Positions 7,638 through 17,290 of a DNA stretch of 64,000 bases are shown here, in pieces. Position numbers and translations under genes: made by a program. The DNA comes from Deltaproteobacteria bacterium. GTDB taxonomy: Bacteria > Myxococcota_C > UBA6777. The notes beneath the pieces are model-generated. The model was not told where the DNA came from and searched no databases. It worked only from the letters and a program-made list of their open reading frames with translations. The first letter of the stretch is position 1. The number at the start of each line of letters is the position of its first letter. The DNA lies in NCBI GenBank assembly GCA_006226375.1, contig SBHC01000010.1, positions 610,492 through 674,491 on the forward strand. The letters run 5' to 3'.

Positions 7638-10600
7638 ATGAGCAAGCACCGAGACTTTCAACGTGTTGCGGTTTTGAATCGCGGAGAACCAGCGATCCGA
7701 TTTCTCCGTGCCCTGCGTGAATACAACTTTGAGAGAGGAACCTCCATCAAGGCTGTTGCGCTCTACACCGAGCCCGACCAGGAAGCTCCGTTTGTCCGAC
7801 TGGCTGATGAGATGGTATCGCTGGGGCCGGTCATGCAACCCGGACCCGATGGGCAGGTCAACGCTTACTGCCATCATGAACACGTCCTTGCTGCGCTGAA
7901 ACGCTCCCGCTGCGATGCGCTATGGCCTGGCTGGGGATTTGTCTCGGAAGATCCCGTCTTTGTGAAAGCTTTGGAAAAGGCAGGGATTGTTTTCCTTGGG
8001 CCGTCGTCAGAGGCGATGTTCCGGTTGGGTGACAAGATCGCGTCCAAGCAGCTCGCTGAAGAATGTAACGTCCCTCTCGCACCTTGGCACTGGATCCAAC
8101 CCGAGGACACCGAAGATGTTCTTTACCAGGAAGCCGAGCGCATCGGCTACCCCTTGATGGTGAAAGCATCAGCAGGTGGCGGAGGTCGCGGGATTCGCAA
8201 GGTGACGAGCAAAGACGAGCTGCTCACTTCCATCCAATCCGCCCGCCAGGAAGTGGAGAAGGTCTTTGGTCAGGGCGGACTGTTCATGGAGTCCTGCATT
8301 ACAGGAGCCCGACACATTGAAGTCCAGCTTGTCGCTGGCGTTGACGGTGTGGCCAAAGCACTGGGCGTACGCGACTGTTCGATCCAGCGCCGCAACCAGA
8401 AGGTGATCGAGGAAGCCCCCTCCCCCGTCCTTCCGGAAGAGATGCAAGAGCTGCTCTGCAAGTCGGCTGTCCGCCTCGCTGAAAAAGCCGGCTACTGTGG
8501 TGTTGGAACGGCCGAGTTTTTGTACCAACCTGCCCGCAATCGAGCGGCGTTCCTGGAAGTGAACTCGCGCCTTCAGGTAGAGCACACTGTCACAGAGGTG
8601 CAGACCGGCTGCGACATTGTAAAAGCGCAGATCGACATCGCCCGAGGTCTTCCCTGGGAAGGCGGAAACGGCGCAACGTTGGGCCATGTGATCGAAGTCC
8701 GCTTGAACGCCGAAGATCCAGAGCGAGGCTTCGCGCCCAGCCCCGGCGTGCTTCGTGTGTTCCGTACACCATCAGGTCCAGGCATCCGGGTGGACAGCGG
8801 ATTTGCAGAAGGCCAAACCATCGCACCTGAGTTTGACTCCATGCTCGCCAAGGTCATCGCCTGGGGTCCGACGCGAAAGCAGGCGATTGCTCGATTGGTC
8901 CGAGCGTTGGAAGAGTTTCAGGTGGTCGTGGAAGACGGAGCCACCAACAAAGCCTTCTTAATGAAGCTGCTTCAAACCCCAGAGTATGTCGAAGGAACCG
9001 CCGACACCAGCTGGCTCGATCGAGCCGTTATTGACAGCAACATCCTGGAGCCCACCTGGGAATTTGAAGCTCTGCTTCTCGCCGCCATCGTAGAGTATCG
9101 CTTGCAATGGCACGTCTCGGTCCAAAAGTTCTTCGCTGAGGTGATGAACGGAATCCCCCAAGACATCCCTGGCACCGACGGGCTCAACGTCAACCTTCGC
9201 TTGCGCGGGCAAAGCCACAAGCTCGACGTGTATGCGCTGGAGCCCGATCACTACCTGGTCGGTCCACCGGGTGCCCTGAACTCTGTCACGATGGAGCCGA
9301 TCGACGAGCACACCGCGATGATCCACATCAACGGTCGACGTCACCACGTGCTCTATGCTTACGGACGAACCGGGATCTCCGTCGAAGTGGACGACTCCAT
9401 GCACATCGTGGAGCGAGCGTCAGGTGGTGTAGCCAAAGCGCCGGCCCCAGCCGTAGTCGTTCATATTGCTGTGAGCGAAGGAGACTATGTTGAGCCGGGC
9501 GACCTCCTCTGCACCTTGGAAGTGATGAAGATGGAGATGTTGGTCCGCGCACAAGAGGCGGGTCATGTCCGTGAGATCTCGTGCCGGGTCAACGAGCAAG
9601 TCCAGGCCGGTCAACCCCTGGTGGTTTTGGAAGTGGAAGGCGACACAAGCAGCAAAGAAGCCGCCGACACCTCCCATCATGAAGCATCACCTCGCCCCTG
9701 GGACGCCTTGTTTGAAGGCGATGAGCCGATACCCGAACGCCTCGACCAATGGGACGAAGACACAGCCGCCGAAGCGATCAACGCGTTGACCCAGCAGCTT
9801 CGCTCGATCTTTCAGGGGTTCGATGTTCCCCCCGACCTGGGCGCACGGCTGGAACAGCTTTTGGGGCAAGAGCTTGCGTTTACAGAGCTGGAGCACCCCG
9901 AACGTTGGAAGCCCCTGGTGTACTCGTTGAAGGCGTTTACCGAGGTGGAGTCCTTGTTTGACCGCCACCTGTTACCGCGCCCTCAGGACACAGCTTCGCT
10001 CAGCGCCGAGCTAGACTTTTATGAGTTCTGCCGCAACCATCACGACGGAGAAGAAGGAGCGCAAGAAGCGCTTCGACCGTTCCTTCGCGAGGCACTCAGC
10101 GGCTATGGTGTCCACTCCCTCGATCCTTCTGAGGCGTTGCGTGACTCCATCCTGCGCTTGATTATGGGTCACTCGAACACAGCGCTCCGTCATCATCTTT
10201 GTTCAGCGCTGCTGCGTATGTTGATGGGTCTTTATGTGGCGGGCGTACACTTCGACGAAGACGATGAACTCTCGACCATGCTTCGTCAGATCAACATGGT
10301 GGCCAAGCGCAAATACCCGTCGGTTCGTGACAACGCAAGGCAGGCTCAGTATGTCTTGTTTGATCAATCGCGGTACGTCAAACGTCGTCAGGTTGTAGCG
10401 GAATGGCTAGCCGAGCACCAACAGGCCATCCGAAAGATCGCCAACAAGCTTCCTGTCCGACCCGATCCCCACAACTATCCCAAGCTTCAAGAGATCCTTG
10501 GAGAGTTGGTCGACTCACGGCACTCCTGGCTCCCGCTCTTGCTCAAAGGAAGCGAGCCCACAGCTCCCGAGATGCCTTACATCATGCAGGCTGTGATTCG

Positions 10601-13388
10601 TCGTTTCTATGCGGCCACAGACCTCGACATGATCCCCACAGACCTCGAAGATCCTGAGGTCATGGCAGCACAGTGCATGGTCCGTTGCGACGGGGAATTA
10701 AAGCCCGTACTTGTGATGTGCTGTTTGCCCCATAACTTGCGACATTCGCTGTCGATGGGTCGACGCTTTTTGGAGAACCGCAAGCAGCTCTTTCCGATCA
10801 ACGTAGAGTTGATTGTCATCGGTGACGACAAGCCCTGCCCCTACGAGAACGTGATTGAGCAAAGCGTACACGCCGTAGGTATGGAGCACACCGGTCTGAC
10901 CCGTCTGACCATTAGCTGGTGCAACGGACGCGACCGCCTTCATCATCGGACCTATCATTGGAAAGATTATGGGCTGGAAGAGATTGAGCTGCTCCGCGAC
11001 ATTCACCCCGAAGCGGCCCATCGAATCGAACTCCATCGCCTGCAAGAATTCCACCTGGAGAGGCTGGAGTCTCCTGAGCAGCTGTATGCGTTCCGCACAA
11101 CAGCCAAGGCCAACCCCAAGGACACACGAATCTTTGTGTTCGCGGAGATCCACGATTTCCCCCGCGACCTCTTGCAAATCAAAGACGACAACGTGCTCTG
11201 GGAGTTTGAGCAGCGCTTCTTCGAGTCGTTGCGTGTCATCCGCGAGATGCAAGCCATGCAGACGGCGCGGCATCGCTACCACCTCAACCGTTTGACCCTT
11301 TACATCCGGCCGATGATACACCTTGACCCTCAATCACTGGTCAAGTTCGTGCAGCGATTTGAGCCGGCGACGCGGGGGCTTGGTTTGCAAAAGGTGGTCC
11401 TCCATGTCCCCGTGATCGACCACCGCGCCCCGCTCGGCTTCACACGCAAAGTGATGGTGATCAGCAAACGCGGTCGGCATCGTCTGGAAACAGAAGAGCG
11501 TCAGCCTTCACGTCTGCCGATTCGTGCGATGACACCCTACGATATGAAGGTCGTCCGCTCGCAGCGACGAGGCTACATCTACCCCTACGAGATCGCCTAC
11601 CTGCTGGAAGGTCGCCACATCAGCGACCACATTCCCCACCCCGATATGGTTTCGGGTCGCTTTGTCGAGTATGACCTCGATGAATCCGGGGAGAAGCTGG
11701 TTCCAACCATTCGCCCTCGTGGTCAAAACGAAGCTGGCGTGGTGTTGGGAATCATCTCCAACAAGACGGCCAAGTTCCCCGATGGCATGGAGCGTGTTTG
11801 GATCGCCTCCGACCCAACCTTTGCGATGGGCGCGCTGGCCGAACCCGAGTGCCGCCGTGTCCTCGCAGCCATCGACATGGCAGAGGAAAAGAAGCTCCCC
11901 ATTGAGTGGCTTCCGATTTCGGCCGGCGCCAAGATCGCGATGGACAGCGGCACCGAGAACCTCGACTGGACCGCACGTGTCCTCAAACGCATTGTTGCTT
12001 TCACCCAACAAGGCGGCGAGATCAACCTGATTGTAACGGGTGTGAACGTCGGAGCGCAGTCGTACTGGAACGCTGAAGCCACGATGCTGATGCACACCCG
12101 CGGTGTGTTGATCATGACACCCGAAGCCTCCATGGTGCTCACTGGGAAAAAAGCCCTGGATTACTCGGGCGGAGTTTCGGCCGAGAACGAGCGTGGCATT
12201 GGTGGGTTTGAGCGAATTATGGGACCCAATGGCCAGGCCCAGTACTTTGCCCAAGATCTTGGGGAAGCCTACTCGATCTTGTTTGAGTACTACCGCTACA
12301 CCTACGTGAAGCCGGGAGAAACACTTCCCCGCGCAAACCGCAACACGCTCGACACCAAAGAGCGCTCCGTCCTGACTCACAAGTACGAGCGTGACACCGA
12401 GCCGTTTTCGACCATCGGTGACATCTTTGATCCGGCTCAAAACCCCGGTCGCAAGAAGCCCTTCGCGATCCGTGAGGTGATGAACGCGGTCAAGGATCAA
12501 GACTCCCAATACCTGGAGCGTTACCAGGCCATGCGTCACGCAGACACAGCTGTGACCTGGGAAACTCACATCGGCGGTTACCCCGTGAGCTTGATTGGCT
12601 TTGAGTCACGACCCTTGGTTCGTCGTAGCCGCATACCGATGGATGGACCCGACGTGTGGACCGGTGGAACCTTGTTTCCGCAAAGCTCCAAGAAGGTCGC
12701 GTTCTCCATCAACGCAGCAAGCGGCAACCGGCCTGTCGTCATCCTGGCCAACTTGAGCGGTTTTGACGGTAGCCCCGAATCCTTGCGAAAACTTCAACTG
12801 GAGATGGGCGCCGAAATTGGCCGCGCAGTGGTGAACTTTGAAGGACCCATCATCTTTGTGGTGATCGGTCGCTACCATGGCGGCGCCTACGTTGTTTTTT
12901 CCAAGGCGCTCAACCCACAGCTCACCGCGCTGGCATTGGAAGACACCTATGCTTCCGTCATTGGTGGTGCTCCCGCAGCAGCGGTGGTGTTTCCACATGA
13001 AGTACGCAAGCGCACCGAGAACGACCCACGCATCCAGGAGTTGCAGCAAAAGCTAGCTGAGGCACCTGACACCCGCAAGCCCATCTTGCGTGAGCAGCTG
13101 GAGTCCATGCACGCTCAGGTGTTCCTGGAGAAGCAGGGCGAAGTCGCCCGTGAGTTTGATGCGATTCACACCGTAGAACGCGCAGTGCAGCAGGGTTCGT
13201 TGGATCGAATCATTGCCCCTTCCACGCTGCGTCCTTCCATCATTGAGATCCTGGAAGACTACTGGCACGCCCACCGCGACGAAACGACCAGCCTGGAGCT
13301 TCAGCAAGTCTCCTCCGAAACCTACAAAGCTCAACCTGTCCAAGACACCGACACTTCCACCCTCGAAGCCAGCAAAAGCGCTCACTGA
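7638..13388 (+). CDS. Single-chain multidomain acetyl-CoA (or acyl-CoA) carboxylase, eukaryote-like
   Basis: A 1916-residue biotin-dependent carboxylase with all activities in one chain. Order: biotin carboxylase (about 1-460; NRGEPAIRFLRALRE start, ATP-grasp KASAGGGGRGIR, FLEVNSRLQVEHTVTE); biotin carboxyl carrier domain with LEVMKMEM, biotinyl Lys about 631; a central region of roughly 600 residues resembling the ACC central domain; then carboxyltransferase (about 1290-1860). The last shows WIASDPTFAMGALAEPE, PISAGAKIAMDSG, VILANLSGFDGSPESL and GRYHGGAYVVFSK. This order is that of eukaryotic ACC rather than the usual bacterial split AccA/B/C/D. It would make malonyl-CoA (fatty acid or polyketide precursor) or a longer acyl homologue. 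The ATG at 7638 is preferred because biotin carboxylase homology starts there; the ATG at 7503 is an alternative. The gene stands alone. Confidence 0.9.
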   Translation: MSKHRDFQRVAVLNRGEPAIRFLRALREYNFERGTSIKAVALYTEPDQEAPFVRLADEMVSLGPVMQPGPDGQVNAYCHHEHVLAALKRSRCDALWPGWGFVSEDPVFVKALEKAGIVFLGPSSEAMFRLGDKIASKQLAEECNVPLAPWHWIQPEDTEDVLYQEAERIGYPLMVKASAGGGGRGIRKVTSKDELLTSIQSARQEVEKVFGQGGLFMESCITGARHIEVQLVAGVDGVAKALGVRDCSIQRRNQKVIEEAPSPVLPEEMQELLCKSAVRLAEKAGYCGVGTAEFLYQPARNRAAFLEVNSRLQVEHTVTEVQTGCDIVKAQIDIARGLPWEGGNGATLGHVIEVRLNAEDPERGFAPSPGVLRVFRTPSGPGIRVDSGFAEGQTIAPEFDSMLAKVIAWGPTRKQAIARLVRALEEFQVVVEDGATNKAFLMKLLQTPEYVEGTADTSWLDRAVIDSNILEPTWEFEALLLAAIVEYRLQWHVSVQKFFAEVMNGIPQDIPGTDGLNVNLRLRGQSHKLDVYALEPDHYLVGPPGALNSVTMEPIDEHTAMIHINGRRHHVLYAYGRTGISVEVDDSMHIVERASGGVAKAPAPAVVVHIAVSEGDYVEPGDLLCTLEVMKMEMLVRAQEAGHVREISCRVNEQVQAGQPLVVLEVEGDTSSKEAADTSHHEASPRPWDALFEGDEPIPERLDQWDEDTAAEAINALTQQLRSIFQGFDVPPDLGARLEQLLGQELAFTELEHPERWKPLVYSLKAFTEVESLFDRHLLPRPQDTASLSAELDFYEFCRNHHDGEEGAQEALRPFLREALSGYGVHSLDPSEALRDSILRLIMGHSNTALRHHLCSALLRMLMGLYVAGVHFDEDDELSTMLRQINMVAKRKYPSVRDNARQAQYVLFDQSRYVKRRQVVAEWLAEHQQAIRKIANKLPVRPDPHNYPKLQEILGELVDSRHSWLPLLLKGSEPTAPEMPYIMQAVIRRFYAATDLDMIPTDLEDPEVMAAQCMVRCDGELKPVLVMCCLPHNLRHSLSMGRRFLENRKQLFPINVELIVIGDDKPCPYENVIEQSVHAVGMEHTGLTRLTISWCNGRDRLHHRTYHWKDYGLEEIELLRDIHPEAAHRIELHRLQEFHLERLESPEQLYAFRTTAKANPKDTRIFVFAEIHDFPRDLLQIKDDNVLWEFEQRFFESLRVIREMQAMQTARHRYHLNRLTLYIRPMIHLDPQSLVKFVQRFEPATRGLGLQKVVLHVPVIDHRAPLGFTRKVMVISKRGRHRLETEERQPSRLPIRAMTPYDMKVVRSQRRGYIYPYEIAYLLEGRHISDHIPHPDMVSGRFVEYDLDESGEKLVPTIRPRGQNEAGVVLGIISNKTAKFPDGMERVWIASDPTFAMGALAEPECRRVLAAIDMAEEKKLPIEWLPISAGAKIAMDSGTENLDWTARVLKRIVAFTQQGGEINLIVTGVNVGAQSYWNAEATMLMHTRGVLIMTPEASMVLTGKKALDYSGGVSAENERGIGGFERIMGPNGQAQYFAQDLGEAYSILFEYYRYTYVKPGETLPRANRNTLDTKERSVLTHKYERDTEPFSTIGDIFDPAQNPGRKKPFAIREVMNAVKDQDSQYLERYQAMRHADTAVTWETHIGGYPVSLIGFESRPLVRRSRIPMDGPDVWTGGTLFPQSSKKVAFSINAASGNRPVVILANLSGFDGSPESLRKLQLEMGAEIGRAVVNFEGPIIFVVIGRYHGGAYVVFSKALNPQLTALALEDTYASVIGGAPAAAVVFPHEVRKRTENDPRIQELQQKLAEAPDTRKPILREQLESMHAQVFLEKQGEVAREFDAIHTVERAVQQGSLDRIIAPSTLRPSIIEILEDYWHAHRDETTSLELQQVSSETYKAQPVQDTDTSTLEASKSAH

Positions 13389-13482
13389 ATCACAACAACC
13401 TGCTAACTCCCCCCAAAGACACGTTTTCCATCAAACAGGCGAAGGCCTCTCCCAAAACTTCCATGTTCCAACAAAGTGCGGC

Positions 13483-15852
13483 TTACCAGATCACAGAGCA
13501 GTACGGCGCCATTCGCTCAAACGTTCGGTAGCTCTCTGCATCGCTGACTGAATGTCCATGGTAAAAGTACACGGTAAACAAACGAGGCAGAGAGCCCAAC
13601 AGAACCATCGCCTCTCCACCAATCCAGGCTTTGGCCAGGTTAATGGTTTCCAATGGTTTGCACTTCACAATGTGTTCAAAGCCGATGCCGCTCAACTCCT
13701 GGACACCGGCAAGTCCTAGGTATTCCAGCTCTGGAAAATTCAGAAATACATCCGCGATTCCGTCGTGGATAGCGCTCCAACTTAGATCCAGATACTTGAG
13801 ACGATGCAAGCCAGAAAGCTGTTGAATGTCCTCCTCCGTCACAGAGCATCCAAAGCAATCCAGGTGCTCCAGCTGCGTGCAGAAAGCCAAGGCAGCAAGG
13901 CTTCCTTCCAGAACAGTAGCGCTGGATAACTCTAGCTTCCGCAACCTAGGAAGAGAAGCTATCGCTTCCATCCCACCTTCGGGAATGGAAACAGAGCCAA
14001 GGTTAAGAGATTCGAGCGAAGACAGCTCCCGAATCAACGGCCACTCCTGCCCCGGAATCAGGCATGACTTCATGCACAAACCATGCAACAATGGAAATGT
14101 AGCAAGAACAGAAAAGCATCCTTGTTCGAGAATCGAGTTGGACAGCGAGAGATGCTCCAAGGCAGGCCAAGAAGTAAAGGTGGAGAGAGAGTCCGCGGTC
14201 CAGACGATGGAAGGTGATTGTTCGATATAGGTAGGAGGACCGACCAAATGTAGCTCCTTTAACAAAGGCAAAGGAGTTAGCCTGAAAAGACTTCCCGGAT
14301 CAAACGAAAGAGCGTACCCATCGAAGGTTTCGAGATTTTGCAACGACCCCAAAAAGGAGAGGTCACTTTCAGGCAACGATAGCTCTTCCATCACAAGCTT
14401 GCGGAGGTTAGGGAACATAGAAAGATGCTGAAGCACAACATCAGGGATGTCTGTTTCTTTGCAGGTTAACTCTTGAAGAGCGGGGTTCTGATGTGACGTA
14501 ACGACATCATGAAACGAAGGAGCTTCCGCATCCTCCCATTCGGTGTCATACCAGGTTAAGCTTGCCAGGCCTTCCCACTCCAACAAACATGCGAGAAGGT
14601 CCGGTGTAATCGTCGCATCGTTTAATTCCAGAGACGAAGGCAGACGTTCTGTAAGAAGCTCCCCTTGAAAGGTGCACGTTCGCTCTGGATGTTGCAGCCA
14701 CTCACGCAGGAACCGAAAGCAGACACCGGACTCGATCGCTGAGAAGTCACACACAAGATGACGCAACGAAGGGTGCTTCAGAAGCTCCCAAAGTCCGGGT
14801 CCATCGGTATACGTATCTGAAACATTAAGGGCCTCTAGCTGAGGCAGAGAGAGCAGCTCATCCAAGTGTTCGCTTGTGATTCTTGTGTGGGGCAGTCCAA
14901 GTGCTTTGAGATTTTTAAACGAGGACAAAGCCACCAACGCAAGATCCGTCAGATACGTTTCATCCAACGTCAAAGCCTCCAATGTCCGAATGGATTGAAG
15001 GACTTCGACGGACTCATCACGAATGTCCGAGGCAAAGAGCGTCAAGGAGGTGAGCTGTGGGCAAGAAGCGAGCAGCGAGAGTTTCTCCGGCCGAAACAAC
15101 TTCCCGACAAGTATCAGCGTTCGCAATTTGGGCAGCTTGGGAAGCTCTTCCAACTCCCAGAACGTGTCGTCTTCAGAGAGCTCACGCTCCAAATCCCAGT
15201 CGGCTTCAAGCTCAAGCGTCTCAAGTATACTCAGTTGAGGAAGATGCTGTAGCTCGTCCACGTGAAACATGCAGTCTTTCACATGCAGCCCTCGCAAAGA
15301 GAGAGAACATAGCATCGCAAAACACGTTTGTTTTAAGCGAAGGTCAGACAAACGGACGGAACAAAGCTGAGAGAGAGAAGCCAACCATTCGATACGGTCA
15401 GGGGTGATATCCCGATCAGGCAAACGCCAGCCTCTCAGACCCACATGTTCCAGAGTCGGATGTTGCTCCAGCTTTGGTAACAGCTCCCAATCCAGGTGAG
15501 TCGGTGTAAGAGAGAGAGAAGTAAGGTTGGGAAAGACACGCAACCATTCGTCCCAGGCGTCGGCGAGAAGCGGAGAGCCTTCGATCGTCAAGCTCTTGAT
15601 GTGGGGACAAACAGGTGCAGAAGATAACACCTCTACAGAGACCTTGCATTTGTCCAAGGTGAGGGTTGTCAGAGAAGGCTCCTCCTCAAGAGGAGCCAAC
15701 GTATCCACATGACAAGACGAGAGCGTGAGAGCTTGCAGTGAAGGTTGCTTCAAAATCTCACTCCAACGAATGGGATGTTGATGCTTAACCGTCAGCGTTT
15801 CGGAAGGCTTTAACTCTGGAAACCACGTTTCGATGAGGCTTTGAACGGGCAT
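13483..15852 (-). CDS. Large leucine-rich-repeat protein, probably cytoplasmic
   Basis: A 789-residue protein made almost entirely of leucine-rich repeats: many units of the form LxxLxLxxCxL, for example SLQALTLSSCHVDTL, SLTTLTLDKCKV and LEYLGLAGVQEL. Some units are of the RI/Cys-containing type (L..L.L....I.D..L..L). There is no signal peptide, lipobox or membrane helix and no catalytic domain, so it is probably an intracellular protein-binding scaffold. The start has a weak AAGAGA-type site. It lies 21 bp downstream of the truncated glycosidase-domain frame and may be co-transcribed with it and the L,D-transpeptidase gene. The partner is unknown. Confidence 0.85.
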   Translation of the reverse strand: MPVQSLIETWFPELKPSETLTVKHQHPIRWSEILKQPSLQALTLSSCHVDTLAPLEEEPSLTTLTLDKCKVSVEVLSSAPVCPHIKSLTIEGSPLLADAWDEWLRVFPNLTSLSLTPTHLDWELLPKLEQHPTLEHVGLRGWRLPDRDITPDRIEWLASLSQLCSVRLSDLRLKQTCFAMLCSLSLRGLHVKDCMFHVDELQHLPQLSILETLELEADWDLERELSEDDTFWELEELPKLPKLRTLILVGKLFRPEKLSLLASCPQLTSLTLFASDIRDESVEVLQSIRTLEALTLDETYLTDLALVALSSFKNLKALGLPHTRITSEHLDELLSLPQLEALNVSDTYTDGPGLWELLKHPSLRHLVCDFSAIESGVCFRFLREWLQHPERTCTFQGELLTERLPSSLELNDATITPDLLACLLEWEGLASLTWYDTEWEDAEAPSFHDVVTSHQNPALQELTCKETDIPDVVLQHLSMFPNLRKLVMEELSLPESDLSFLGSLQNLETFDGYALSFDPGSLFRLTPLPLLKELHLVGPPTYIEQSPSIVWTADSLSTFTSWPALEHLSLSNSILEQGCFSVLATFPLLHGLCMKSCLIPGQEWPLIRELSSLESLNLGSVSIPEGGMEAIASLPRLRKLELSSATVLEGSLAALAFCTQLEHLDCFGCSVTEEDIQQLSGLHRLKYLDLSWSAIHDGIADVFLNFPELEYLGLAGVQELSGIGFEHIVKCKPLETINLAKAWIGGEAMVLLGSLPRLFTVYFYHGHSVSDAESYRTFERMAPYCSVIW

Positions 15853-15873
15853 GGTTCTCTTCCCACATGTAGC

Positions 15874-16251
15874 TTACTTTTTTGAGGGGACAAGCTTTCG
15901 AGCAAAGATCCCCAGATGATTGGCAACAGGTCGCTCTCTTCCTGGTGGAATGCGTCCGTGGATTGGACAATTCAGAACACGAGCCTCCCCGTTGGGTCCC
16001 TCTTGAACAAGGGTTGTTGAGCCTCCACCATCCAGATTCAGCGCAGTAACAACGCTGTATTGGTCACGCAGAATTTGTCCCAAACGAAAGAGGGTGACGC
16101 CTTCACTGTAGCTGGGTTGGCGACCGTCGACCAGGACCAAGAACAAAAACCGGCCGCTCGCGTCCAGAGCTACGGCCGTTCGAGGATGACGTGCTCCCGA
16201 ACCTCGGCTCTTTCGGGCCACCTGGGTGAGTTGCCCCTTTCTCAAGAACAC
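15874..16251 (-). pseudogene. C-terminal fragment of a phosphodiester-glycosidase (NAGPA) domain protein
   Basis: About 125 residues match the end of the NAGPA domain: RHPRTAVALDASGRFLFLVLVDGR, split here as RHPRTAVAL and LVLVDGRQPSYSEG, then ALNLDGGGSTTLV and GRERPVANHLGIFARK. The family is normally more than twice this length, and the N-terminal half is absent because the upstream DNA is occupied by an intact L,D-transpeptidase gene. Plausible coding sequence (YLFGHPVFLRKG) continues 5' of the only usable start, a GTG at 16251 without a ribosome-binding site, until an in-frame TAG at 16291-16293. I read this as a decayed gene, although a minimal expressed protein cannot be excluded. Confidence 0.5.
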
Positions 16252-16369
16252 AGGGTGTCCAAAAAGATAGCACCCCCAGCTCGCTCTTTCCTAATTTCTT
16301 TCGTGAGCCATGGGACGTGATTCGAGGGCTTTGTGCAGGTAGACAGCAGGAACAGGGTCTTTGGGGAAA

Positions 16370-17074
16370 CTAGCGACGGCAATGCAGGTAGGTTGATCGC
16401 TTGTGCCAGCGTCGGATGTAACGAGAGGAGAAACGCTTGCCGTCGTGATACGCAAACACGACCGAACCCTTGCGAATACGACGTATGAGCTTTCGACTGA
16501 TCGACTTGCGGACGGCAGGGCAGCCCCAACTTCGGCCCGCTCGTTTGTGCTTTCGAACGAAGCGAGGGCTCATGTACCACGCGCCGTGCATAACAATCGC
16601 CCGCGCTCTTGCGTGATGGTTAAACCCACGCTCCAGCCCATGCAACCGAAGAGAGTAACCATGCTTCCCGTGGTAGGTATTGCCTGTGACAAACACTCCC
16701 AGCGAGGTCTGACGGCTCTCTCGCCGGTTGGAAAAGTGACGAGCCCAGCGAGCCCCAGTCTTTGAACCGTGGGCCACACGTTCACGGAACAACACCTTCT
16801 TGCGACGCAAGTCGAGCACCCACAGTCGGACGCGATCAGAAGGTCTGGAGTAATCCACGATGGTCAAGAGGGACTTTCGCGTTTTTTGTTTTTTCCGAGC
16901 ACAGCGATAGGCCCACAACGCTTTGCGCAAAACAGAATGACGCAAACCATCGATGGGCCGACGTTTCCAATGGCGCAGCAACGACAAGGTACCCGACTTA
17001 CGGGCCTCAACGCTGCCAAGGAACGCAAAGTTCCAAAGACTAAAAAGAGCAAAACACCCGATGATTCGCTTCAT
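16370..17074 (-). CDS. Exported L,D-transpeptidase catalytic-domain protein (YkuD_2-like)
   Basis: A 234-residue protein with an N-terminal signal peptide (about 1-24, ending SVEA). The catalytic part has HGSKTG, MHGAWYMSP (His 163) and RSWGCPAV with the probable nucleophile Cys185. SxGCPAV is the signature of the murein L,D-transpeptidase-like YkuD_2 family, which acts on peptidoglycan in the periplasm (cross-linking or lipoprotein attachment). The protein is unusually rich in Arg and Lys. AAGG lies seven bases before the ATG. It heads a minus-strand group with the truncated glycosidase frame and the LRR gene, and is divergent from the Lys-rich exported protein gene. Confidence 0.85.
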   Translation of the reverse strand: MKRIIGCFALFSLWNFAFLGSVEARKSGTLSLLRHWKRRPIDGLRHSVLRKALWAYRCARKKQKTRKSLLTIVDYSRPSDRVRLWVLDLRRKKVLFRERVAHGSKTGARWARHFSNRRESRQTSLGVFVTGNTYHGKHGYSLRLHGLERGFNHHARARAIVMHGAWYMSPRFVRKHKRAGRSWGCPAVRKSISRKLIRRIRKGSVVFAYHDGKRFSSRYIRRWHKRSTYLHCRR

Positions 17075-17211
17075 TCACAACCTTCGTTTCTCCCAAAATG
17101 AACGTTTTGTTTTCCTCTATCATGAGGAGAGCCACCGACAAACGCCATTTTTTCTCCTACAATGTGCTATTTTGGTGGAACCAACGATTCTCTTGGTAGA
17201 GAGTCCAATGA

Positions 17212-17251
17212 TCTTTCTTTGTGATGAAAGAGAAGGCACAACAAAGAAAGA
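17212..17251. repeat. 11-bp perfect inverted repeat in the divergent intergenic region
   Basis: TCTTTCTTTGT (17212-17222) and ACAAAGAAAGA (17241-17251) are exact reverse complements with an 18-nt loop. They lie 40-79 bp upstream of the Lys-rich protein start on the plus strand. This could be an mRNA leader hairpin or an operator. Confidence 0.55.
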
Positions 17252-17290
17252 CGTGACATTCCCTTTTCTGATTCCAACATGGAGGCTCGT

